NCBI GenBank assembly: GCA_003647765.1
Contig: QMNM01000053.1
Span: forward strand, 1-8,043
Source of the DNA: Candidatus Cloacimonadota bacterium
GTDB lineage: Bacteria; Cloacimonadota; Cloacimonadia; JGIOTU-2; B8-G9
Direction: 5' to 3'
DNA length: 8,043 nt
The notes beneath the pieces are model-generated. The model was not told the origin of the DNA. It saw only the letters and a program-made list of their open reading frames with translations, and did no database searches. Position 1 is the first letter of the stretch. The number at the start of each line of letters is the position of its first letter. A program made the translations under genes and the position numbers. Positions 1-5,356 of the stretch are shown in pieces.

Positions 1-393
1 GAAAATGGTAATACATATTATTATTGGTTAGAGCAAGTAGATTTTGATGGAGAAAGTCATTTCTCCTGGTCAATTGAAGCTACACCAGAAGCAACTATTA
101 TTCCAGAACCAGACCACTACAATTTCAGTTTGAAACAGAATGTTCCAAATCCATTCAATCCAACAACAGTAATTGAGTTCACTCTTGATGGAGATCAAGG
201 CACAAGTCAATATGTACAGTTGAAAATCTATAATGTATTGGGTGAATTAGTAGCTACTCCAGTTGATGGTAAATTATCCGCTGGTCCTCATAAGATTACT
301 TGGACTTGTCCAACAAATGCAAGTGGTGTATTCTTCTATCAGTTGAAGACAGATAAAGTTGTAGAGACCAAGAAGATGGTAATCTTGAAGTAA
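1..393 (+). CDS. 3' end of a secreted protein with a type IX sorting domain (partial)
   Basis: The reading frame is open from the first base, so this is the C-terminal 130 residues of a larger protein whose start lies outside the window. The segment YYYWLEQVDFDGE (visible residues 6-18) is the strand pattern that often precedes sorting domains in FCB-group surface proteins. It is followed by LKQNVPNPFNPTTVIEF (44-60), the classic opening of the Por/type IX secretion (T9SS type A) sorting domain, also called FlgD-Ig-like. The domain continues through LKIYNVLGELVATPV and ends in ETKKMVILK, as expected at a true C terminus. Such domains direct export across the outer membrane and are then removed. 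The passenger function is unknown because it is not in the window. An internal TTG at 130 is not a real start, since the frame continues upstream without a stop. Confidence 0.9.
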   Translation, partial: ENGNTYYYWLEQVDFDGESHFSWSIEATPEATIIPEPDHYNFSLKQNVPNPFNPTTVIEFTLDGDQGTSQYVQLKIYNVLGELVATPVDGKLSAGPHKITWTCPTNASGVFFYQLKTDKVVETKKMVILK

Positions 394-420
394 TGTGAAA
401 TTGGAAATGTAAGATTGTTT

Positions 421-460
421 AAACCTCCTATTGGGTAAATCCTAATAGGAGGTTTTTTTT
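421..460 (+). terminator. Rho-independent terminator
   Basis: A perfect 12-bp stem (421-432 aaacctcctatt pairing with 444-455 aataggaggttt) can extend inward by two G-C pairs and one G-T pair, leaving a five-base loop. The right arm runs directly into eight T's (453-460). It lies 27 bases after the stop of the type IX-secreted protein and should end that transcript. Confidence 0.93.
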
Positions 461-467
461 AGTCAGA

Positions 468-519
468 GAAACTCGACTCGGGTTCTTTGAACTCGAGTCG
501 GGTTTCACGAGTTGGGTTT
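468..519. repeat. Short GC-richer repeat with hairpin (actcgactcggg type)
   Basis: Three related units follow one another: aactcgactcgggttc, aactcgagtcgggtttcacg and agttgggtttcacg. Bases 471-480 (actcgactcg) can pair with 494-503 (cgagtcgggt) with one G-T pair, giving a 10-bp hairpin with a 13-base loop. The base composition differs sharply from the surrounding AT-rich sequence. No T-run follows, so it is unlikely to be a terminator. It looks like a dispersed intergenic repeat, but no second copy is visible in this window. Confidence 0.55.
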
Positions 520-551
520 CACGATTGAATACGAAAAATAGGAGAAAAGTA

Positions 552-1256
552 ATGAAAAAAATTATAGTATTATTATGCATTTTATTATTTTCAAGTTCTG
601 CATTTGCTATGGTTGGCATAAATTTCTATGGTGGATTGGATATGTGCAAAATTGATAAACAGGAATATTTTCATTTCAAACTTAATGAAGCATCTAATGA
701 TTCTGTTTTCTTAGGACTAGGACAGGAAGCAATTGAAAATCCGTTCTTATTAGGAACGAATGTGTATATTGATATTCCACTCTCAAAATTCTCTGTTGTA
801 GGAACAGGTGAAGTTTCTTTTAAGAATTATAAGATAAAATATGATAATGATTTTTTTTATCCACCAAATGGTCAGCATTTGAGTAAAGACCTTATTTATG
901 CAAGAGTATCAGCATTGGCTTCGTTAAGGTATACATTTTTGAAATTGCCACCAGTTGTAAAGACAGTTAGTATTTATGCTGGAGCAGGTGTAGGAGTTCA
1001 TTTTATCGCACCTATATTTTGTGAGGACTTGATAAAAGATAATCTGGATAGTTGTAATGATAAGTTGGATGAAAAAGAGATTGTCAAGAAGCAATCAAAA
1101 TTTGGCTATCATCTACTTGCAGGTGCAAAAATTAAGCCACCTTTGTTTCCTGTTGGTTTTGTATTAGAAGGGAGATATATATTCCTGACCGACACAAAAT
1201 ATAAAGTGCCAGATAATTTTATCTCTATTGTAGCTGGAATACAGTTTGGTTTTTAG
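552..1256 (+). CDS. Probable outer-membrane beta-barrel protein, signal peptide present
   Basis: This 234-residue protein starts at ATG 552, preceded by AGGAG at 540-544 with a seven-base gap. An in-frame TTG at 525 would add nine residues but has no ribosome site and would spoil the signal peptide. The N terminus MKKIIVLLCILLFSSSAFA is a typical Sec signal with an Ala-x-Ala type cleavage site after residue 19. The mature part has alternating polar and hydrophobic strands rich in Gly and aromatic residues, for example VSIYAGAGVGVHFIAP and FVLEGRYIFL. It ends in VAGIQFGF; a terminal phenylalanine is the usual BAM recognition signal of outer-membrane barrels. A Cys- and Asp/Lys-rich stretch in the second half is probably an extracellular loop. 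No specific family is recognised, and porin, OmpA-like barrel or type IX accessory protein cannot be told apart. It is separated from its upstream neighbour by a terminator and appears to be transcribed alone. Confidence 0.8.
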   Translation: MKKIIVLLCILLFSSSAFAMVGINFYGGLDMCKIDKQEYFHFKLNEASNDSVFLGLGQEAIENPFLLGTNVYIDIPLSKFSVVGTGEVSFKNYKIKYDNDFFYPPNGQHLSKDLIYARVSALASLRYTFLKLPPVVKTVSIYAGAGVGVHFIAPIFCEDLIKDNLDSCNDKLDEKEIVKKQSKFGYHLLAGAKIKPPLFPVGFVLEGRYIFLTDTKYKVPDNFISIVAGIQFGF

Positions 1257-1504
1257 CTATCCTAATTCCTCCCGATTTTATTGCCATTAATTATTTGAAT
1301 TATGCAGTTGCAAATTATTGGCTGATTGAGTTTATATTAGTTTGATGGTAAATTATAGATGAGGCAGGTTTTATGTTTTTGCAGATTATTTGTATCGTTA
1401 GACATCTTCATGATAATATAAAATTAATAGATTATAAACTACAAGGACTTATTTAGTGCAGTGTAAAGTTAGTTCTGATATATAGTATTTTTTGGATTAC
1501 AGGT
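1257..1504. other. Intergenic stretch with no recognisable feature
   Basis: No open frame with a ribosome site, no strong hairpin plus T-run and no recognisable promoter could be found here on either strand. The stop of the barrel protein is not followed by an obvious terminator. Confidence 0.5.
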
Positions 1505-1627
1505 ATAGAAGCCCACGATTTTAATCGTGGGTATCATAAGCAAATAACTCATATATAACCACCATTGAAACGGTTATGAATACATTGTTTTATATCCATT
1601 CCTACAACTGAAATTGTGTGCTTCTAT
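1505..1627. repeat. REP-like cluster of three palindromes (BIME-like)
   Basis: The left element, atagaagc followed by cccacgatt-tt-aatcgtggg (1505-1531), is a perfect 9-bp hairpin. The right element (1601-1627), read on the minus strand, is atagaagcacacaatttcag plus ttgtagg, a diverged inverted copy: the outer 8 bp (1505-1512 and 1620-1627) match exactly. A third small palindrome, ataacc (1555-1560) with ggttat (1572-1577), lies between them. Two inverted REP-type hairpins around a spacer are the arrangement of bacterial interspersed mosaic elements or REPINs. These are normally mobilised by REP-associated tyrosine transposases of the IS200/IS605 group. No transposase gene is in the window. 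Confidence 0.65.
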
Positions 1628-1668
1628 CTATCAGTCAGAATTTATTTTACACTAGTAGGAGTATATCA

Positions 1669-1846
1669 ATGTTAAACATCCAAATTGAAATAAATATATC
1701 TCTCAAAACAGAAACAACATAAGGAATATGAACAATTAGTTTTACAATTAATGAAAAATCAAAATTGGTCAAAAGAAAAGGCAATGGAATTTTTAAATTT
1801 AGATGGAATTTTTGAAGATCCTGATACAGAGATTTCCTTTGAATAA
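1669..1846 (+). pseudogene. Frameshifted remnant of a small gene, possibly antitoxin-like
   Basis: A good ribosome site (taggag, 1656-1661) precedes ATG 1669, which encodes MLNIQIEINISLKTETT and then a stop at 1720-1722. The +1 frame is open across the same region and continues as QKQHKEYEQLVLQLMKNQNW, SKEKAMEFLNLDGIFEDPD and TEISFE, to a stop at 1844-1846. The two parts read naturally as one charged protein of about 58 residues broken by a frameshift near 1705-1720. The second part has no upstream start of its own except ATG 1751, which would give 31 residues. Size, charge and position just ahead of another gene resemble a toxin-antitoxin antitoxin, but no family motif is recognised and that label is a guess. 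A sequencing or assembly error would explain it equally well. Confidence 0.45.
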
Positions 1847-1866
1847 ATTAGAGAGGAAATGAATGT

Positions 1867-2337
1867 ATGGAGAATTTAAGAGGTAAAATGGATTCAACAA
1901 AAAGACCGCAACTTATTGTTATAGACGATGATGAATTCGTATTAACTGTTGTTACAGCTATTTTGAAGAGGGAGTTTGATGTCTTTGCATTTAGTACTCC
2001 ATCAGAAGCATTGGATTTTTTAGAACAGCATGCAGATAAGATTGATATTGTTATATCTGACCAGAAAATGCCATCAATGTCAGGCGTAGAATTGTTAGCC
2101 AAAGTAAAAGATAAATATAGTCATATCAGCCGAGTGATTCTTAGTGGAGCCTCGGACAAATTTGATGTTGCTGATGCTATCAATATAGCAGAAGTAGATA
2201 AGTTCCTATTCAAGCCGATAAATAGCCGTCTATTGCTTTTCTCTATAAATGAAGTAATGGAAAAACGAACATTGGAACAAAAAATAAAGGAACAAGAAGA
2301 AAAAATTGCCCAATTGCTAAAACAAAAACAAACTTAA
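1867..2337 (+). CDS. Single-domain response regulator with coiled-coil tail
   Basis: This 156-residue CheY-like receiver protein acts in the cytoplasm by accepting phosphate from a sensor kinase. Visible features are the acidic pocket D20-D21-D22 in LIVIDDDEF, the phosphoacceptor D65 in IVISDQKMP, the switch residue S93 in VILSGASD and the conserved lysine in FKP (K116-P117). The QKMPSMSGVELL and LSGASD wording resembles receivers of the RpfG/HupR group. After the receiver (about 13-120) comes only a charged helix of about 35 residues, EKRTLEQKIKEQEEKIAQLL, predicted as a coiled coil. There is no DNA-binding, GGDEF or HD-GYP output domain, so it probably works through protein contacts or dimerisation. 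The start may be ATG 1867 (gaggaa about ten bases upstream) or ATG 1888 (aagagg four bases upstream, giving MDSTKRPQ). No histidine kinase is adjacent, so the partner is unknown. Confidence 0.88.
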   Translation: MENLRGKMDSTKRPQLIVIDDDEFVLTVVTAILKREFDVFAFSTPSEALDFLEQHADKIDIVISDQKMPSMSGVELLAKVKDKYSHISRVILSGASDKFDVADAINIAEVDKFLFKPINSRLLLFSINEVMEKRTLEQKIKEQEEKIAQLLKQKQT

Positions 2338-2347
2338 AAGATTTTTA

Positions 2348-2390
2348 GCCACGAAGACACCAAAATTATTTCTCTCTATGTCTCTGTGGC
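2348..2390. repeat. Imperfect inverted repeat of the 'agccac' family
   Basis: gccacgaagac (2348-2358) and gtctctgtggc (2380-2390) are inverted with two mismatches, and the AC-rich / GT-rich flanks belong to the 'agccac..gacac' intergenic repeat type. It sits right after the response regulator stop. There is no T-run after the stem, so terminator function is not supported. Confidence 0.6.
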
Positions 2391-2451
2391 AAAGAAAAAT
2401 ATTATGTGGAATGCTATCTATATATGCTGATGCACAGATTAAATCCAGCAA

Positions 2452-2547
2452 TTTTATTGATACTTATTAGCCACAAAATTACACAAAAAAACACAAATTT
2501 TCTTGATACTCATTAGCCACAAAACTACACAAATTTTCTTAATACTT
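2452..2547 (+). repeat. Tandem 'attagccacaaaa' repeats upstream of the binding-protein gene
   Basis: A complete unit at 2466-2510 (attagccacaaaattacac through ttttcttgatact) is followed at once by a shortened unit at 2512-2547 that lacks the second acaca block. A partial unit end (ttttattgatactt) lies just before 2466. Unit 2466-2510 is nearly identical to 4535-4578, differing by one substitution and one A in a homopolymer. A shorter inverted copy is at 7170-7195. These are dispersed intergenic repeats of unknown function. Confidence 0.8.
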
Positions 2548-2566
2548 ATGAAAGGATGGCAAAAAA

Positions 2567-3457
2567 GTGCATAAAAATCCATCTAAATCAATACTATTCG
2601 TGAACTATTTTCAAGTCAAAATAATATTACTTTTTATAACAATACTATTCATAATTGGTTGTGGTAAAGTTGCACATAAAAAGAGTGATAAAATTATTGT
2701 TTTATCACCAGAAGTAGCAGAAATTGTCTATGAAATAGGTGCAAAAGACCAGGTATTAGCAGTTACTAATGAGTGTGATTATCCGCCAGAAATTGAGAAT
2801 ATTCCAAAAGTAGGAAGTTTTAGTTCTCCTGATATAGAAAAAATTATTGCACTCAGACCAAAATATATTCTTGGAACAAGTTTAGAACAAGCAATGGTTT
2901 TTGCGAATATGAAAAAACTTCACTTAAAATGCTACGAGTTCTATCCACAATCTATTGATTCTCTTTATAATGCTATAATGAAAATTGGCTCGTTGTTCAA
3001 TAAAGAAATGGAGAGTCAAAAGTTGGTGCATCAGTTGAGAATGGATATTTCATCTATAAATATACCAAATTATCAGCCGAGAGTATATATTGAAATATAT
3101 AATAGTCCGTTAATGACCGCTTCTTCAGAGTCCTTTGTCGGAGATATAATTAGTAAAGCAGGTGGCAAAAATATTTTTAATCAACTTCCAAGAGAATATT
3201 GTCGTATTACTGCTGAAGAAATAATTAGTCGTAATCCTCAAGTAATTATTATTACTTATCCAAACATTACAAAAAATGATGTGTCTAATCGTTTAGGTTG
3301 GGATAAAATTGATGCTGTAATAAATAAACAAATTTATACTGTTGAAGATATAAATCCTGATTTTATTGTTAGAGCAGGGCCAAGATTTGTTATTGGCGTA
3401 AAGCAATTAGCACAATTATTCAAGAATGCGGTAAAAGGAAAAGAAAGTGAAGGATAG
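2567..3457 (+). CDS. ABC transporter substrate-binding lipoprotein, BtuF/FecB type (cobalamin or iron chelate)
   Basis: This 296-residue protein starts at GTG 2567, with aaagga (2551-2556) ten bases upstream. The hydrophobic stretch VKIILLFITILFIIGC (17-32) ends in a lipobox (FIIGC), so C32 is probably lipidated and the protein anchored on the periplasmic side. From about 43 to 285 it is a Peripla_BP_2 domain. KIIVLSPEVAEIVYEIGAKD opens the N lobe, then come NECDYPPEIENIPKVGSF (68-85) and PDIEKIIALRPKYILG. The C lobe has AGGKNIF (198-204), ITAEEII (214-220) and R-AGPR-FVIG (269-277). The DYPPE and R.GPR motifs are typical of BtuF-like corrinoid binders; E91 and E217 align by context with the glutamates that dock BtuF to its permease. 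Iron-siderophore or haem binding remains possible. It lies upstream of its permease, and the stop codon sits in the repeat between them. No cobalamin riboswitch was recognised upstream. Confidence 0.85.
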   Translation: MHKNPSKSILFVNYFQVKIILLFITILFIIGCGKVAHKKSDKIIVLSPEVAEIVYEIGAKDQVLAVTNECDYPPEIENIPKVGSFSSPDIEKIIALRPKYILGTSLEQAMVFANMKKLHLKCYEFYPQSIDSLYNAIMKIGSLFNKEMESQKLVHQLRMDISSINIPNYQPRVYIEIYNSPLMTASSESFVGDIISKAGGKNIFNQLPREYCRITAEEIISRNPQVIIITYPNITKNDVSNRLGWDKIDAVINKQIYTVEDINPDFIVRAGPRFVIGVKQLAQLFKNAVKGKESEG

Positions 3458-3552
3458 AACACAGATTCCGCGGATAACTATGGATGAACACAGATAAAAC
3501 CTAAAAAATCAATCAGTGAAAATCAGTGTAATCAGTGTCATCTGTGTTCTAT
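3454..3552. repeat. 'aacacagat' dispersed repeat with 13-bp terminal inverted repeats
   Basis: Bases 3454-3466 (atagaacacagat) and 3540-3552 (atctgtgttctat) are a perfect 13-bp inverted repeat. The interior carries more AC/GT-rich relatives: gatgaacacagat on the left and aatcagtg three times on the right. It fills almost the whole gap between binding protein and permease and includes the binding protein's stop codon (3455-3457). It could fold into a long hairpin in the mRNA, which may protect or separate the two messages, although it has no T-run. Confidence 0.75.
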
Positions 3553-3563
3553 TAAGGGGGTTG

Positions 3564-4511
3564 ATGAGAAATAAAGGTATTTTTATTTGGTCTATTGTCA
3601 TATTAGTTGTAGTTTTTATCAGTTCATTGATGATTGGTAGTGTATCATTAAATCCATTTTCTTTATCAGAGACGGAGCAAAATATCCTGTGGAATGTGCG
3701 TTTTCCCAGAATAATTTTAGGATTGATAACTGGCATAGTATTAGGGACTGTTGGTGCAATTTTTCAAGGTATTTTGAATAATCCACTTGCTGACCCATAT
3801 TTATTAGGTATCTCTTCTGGTGCGGCATTAGGTAGCATTATTGCTCTTTTGCTAAGACAGGTTTTACTTATGCCAATATTTGGCTTTGTCGGTGCTTTAC
3901 TGACAATTATTTTAGTATGGAATTTGGCACATAAAAATAGATTTGTAAGTAAGACGCAGCTGATTTTATCAGGAATAATAATTAGTTTATTCTTCTCTGC
4001 TATAATTTCTCTATTGTTAAGTTTGTTTCATAGGGAATTGGCTCAGATAGTATCGGTTTTATTGGGCAATTTAGGATATATCTTTTCAAAAGAAAGTATC
4101 ATTTGGCTATGGATTATTTCAGGAATTTGTTTATTTGTAGTAATAATTCTAAATCTTTTTGCTGTGAGGATAAACATATTATCAACAGGTGATTATTCAG
4201 CAAAAGGATTAGGTATTGATGTGCAGAAAACAAGGAAGATACTATTTTTACTTAGTTCACTTATTACTGGAATTGTAGTTTCTTTCACAGGTATTATTGG
4301 TTTTGTAGGATTGATTATTCCACATACAGTTCGGCTTATTACTGGTGCTAATCATCAGCGAGTAATCCCATTATCAGGTATAATAGGTGGTGCTTTTTTG
4401 ATATTTTGCGATACTATTGCCCGTTCCATTTCAGTAGTAGAAATTCCAGTTGGAGTGATTACAGCCCTATTTGGAGCTCCTTTCTTTATCTATCTATTAA
4501 AGTCAAAATAA
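3564..4511 (+). CDS. ABC transporter permease, FecCD/BtuC family
   Basis: This 315-residue integral membrane protein should form the dimeric channel for the corrinoid or iron-chelate importer. ATG 3564 is chosen because aaggggg lies at 3554-3560 just before it and the protein then begins with the first membrane helix (IFIWSIVILVVVFISSLMIG). An in-frame GTG at 3516 would add 16 residues encoded by the intergenic repeat, so it is rejected. Family motifs are RFPR (46-49), FQGILNNPLADPYLLGISSG (67-86), GIIGFVGLIIPHTVR (243-257) and PVGVITALFGAPFFIYLL near the end. IGFVGLIIPH forms the usual coupling region facing the ATPase. The length is at the short end for the family but all landmark motifs are present. 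It follows the binding-protein gene in the same direction; the matching ATPase is not next to it but at 7231-8007. Confidence 0.92.
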   Translation: MRNKGIFIWSIVILVVVFISSLMIGSVSLNPFSLSETEQNILWNVRFPRIILGLITGIVLGTVGAIFQGILNNPLADPYLLGISSGAALGSIIALLLRQVLLMPIFGFVGALLTIILVWNLAHKNRFVSKTQLILSGIIISLFFSAIISLLLSLFHRELAQIVSVLLGNLGYIFSKESIIWLWIISGICLFVVIILNLFAVRINILSTGDYSAKGLGIDVQKTRKILFLLSSLITGIVVSFTGIIGFVGLIIPHTVRLITGANHQRVIPLSGIIGGAFLIFCDTIARSISVVEIPVGVITALFGAPFFIYLLKSK

Positions 4512-4534
4512 TTGAGAACCAGAACAGAATTCCT

Positions 4535-4578
4535 ATTAGCCACAAAACTACACAAAAAACACAAATTTTCTTGATACT
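4535..4578 (+). repeat. 'attagccacaaaa' dispersed repeat copy
   Basis: This 44-base copy is almost identical to 2466-2510. It lies in the convergent gap between the permease and the minus-strand Fe-S scaffold gene. The first 26 bases match the inverted copy at 7170-7195 at 23 positions, so the two bracket the Fe-S block. Confidence 0.8.
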
Positions 4579-4605
4579 TCTTTGGCTTATCAATGTAATT
4601 CGCAA

Positions 4606-5238
4606 TTATACTGCTACTATTTTAATTTTATTTATCTCCGGAAAGCTATTTTTCAATTGATTTGTTATATGTTCAAATACACTGTACTTATATTCATCAT
4701 CAATAGTCATTTCTATCAGGACATCGTTATTCTCATCTAGTTTAACATATTTAACCATTCGCAGGGTGATAATATCTAAACCGACTTTTGGATAGATAAT
4801 TGACTTTAGTTTTTCCTCTATATTTTTTTTATTTAAATGTTCATCAAATACTTTACCTAAATATTTTTTTTCATATTGTTTAATTGCAGAGTGCAATGTA
4901 TCAACTGCTAATACAGAGCAATGCATCTTTATAGGTGGTAGTCCGCCAAGTTCATCAGCTGCTTGTTTCCATGTGATTTTCTTGGCTTGTTCCAATGTCC
5001 TGCCCTTTGCCAAGTCAGTTATTATTGACCCAGTAGCAATATTTGACGCACAACCGTACGACTGAAATTTTATGTCAGTTATCTTATGATTTTCTGGATT
5101 AACTTTTAGATATACAGTAACTATATCGCCACATGCGGCACTACCCTCAGTGGCTTCTACATCTGCATTTTCTAACTTGCCTAAATTATGTGGATGTTGA
5201 AAATGTTCAATCACTTTATCTGAATATTTTATTGTCAT
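4606..5238 (-). CDS. IscU/NifU-type Fe-S cluster scaffold with extra C-terminal MIP18/DUF59-like domain
   Basis: This 210-residue protein assembles Fe-S clusters from sulfur supplied by the desulfurase. ATG 5238 is preceded by AGGAGA. Residues 1-127 are a standard IscU domain: YSDKVIEHFQHPHNLG at the start and three ligand cysteines, C36 in AACGD, C63 in YGCASN and C107 in MHCSVLA. D38 follows C36 as in IscU. The IscS/HscA-type LPPIKMHC motif is present (100-107). Residues about 137-210 form a second alpha/beta domain running IEEKLKSIIYPKVGLDIITL, then DVLIEMT, then FPEINKIKIVAV. This aligns without gaps to the MIP18/PaaD/SufT (DUF59) pattern (E.L..V.DPE.G.nIvdLGlVy...MT). Its DPE has become YPK, and the usual cysteine after MT is absent. 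A degenerate NifU C-terminal (Nfu) domain is the alternative; both folds are related. It is the last gene of the rrf2-desulfurase-scaffold operon, 118 bases after the desulfurase. Confidence 0.87.
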   Translation of the reverse strand: MTIKYSDKVIEHFQHPHNLGKLENADVEATEGSAACGDIVTVYLKVNPENHKITDIKFQSYGCASNIATGSIITDLAKGRTLEQAKKITWKQAADELGGLPPIKMHCSVLAVDTLHSAIKQYEKKYLGKVFDEHLNKKNIEEKLKSIIYPKVGLDIITLRMVKYVKLDENNDVLIEMTIDDEYKYSVFEHITNQLKNSFPEINKIKIVAV

Positions 5239-5280
5239 TATTTATCTCCTATTTAATTCAATACTGATAATATGGAAAAG

Positions 5281-5309
5281 TAGCCACATAGACGCAGAGA
5301 ACACAGAGT
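5281..5309. repeat. 'tagccacatagacgcagagaacacagag' repeat copy
   Basis: An AC-rich copy of the 'agccac..gac.cagag' intergenic repeat type lies in the 118-base gap between desulfurase and scaffold genes. Further GT-rich fragments (tatcagtgttattcagt, about 5322-5338) resemble parts of the repeat at 3454-3552. Confidence 0.55.
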
Positions 5310-5356
5310 AATTTTTATTTTTTATCAGTGTTATTCAGTTTGCTATTACTTTGCTA

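Noticed and set aside
525-551. Upstream TTG start extending the barrel protein by nine residues
   Set aside because: It has no ribosome site, overlaps the intergenic repeat and would put charged residues before a perfect signal peptide that starts at ATG 552 behind AGGAG.
1848-2102. Minus-strand open frame opposite the response regulator
   Set aside because: It is a shadow of the receiver domain gene, with no ribosome site or family resemblance.
2338-2566. Cobalamin riboswitch ahead of the binding-protein gene
   Set aside because: The gap consists of 'agccac' repeats; I could not find a B12-box-like conserved core or the expected pairing elements.
3516-3563. GTG start extending the permease by 16 residues
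   Set aside because: The added codons are the 'aatcagtg' dispersed repeat; ATG 3564 has its own Shine-Dalgarno and begins with the first membrane helix.
4571-4593. ttgata / tatcaa hairpin as a bidirectional terminator between the convergent genes
   Set aside because: The stem is only 6 bp and AT-rich, and no clear T-run follows on either strand.
4406-4660. Plus-strand open frame across the end of the permease and the following gap
   Set aside because: It overlaps the permease in another frame, passes through the dispersed repeat and ends within the scaffold gene on the other strand.
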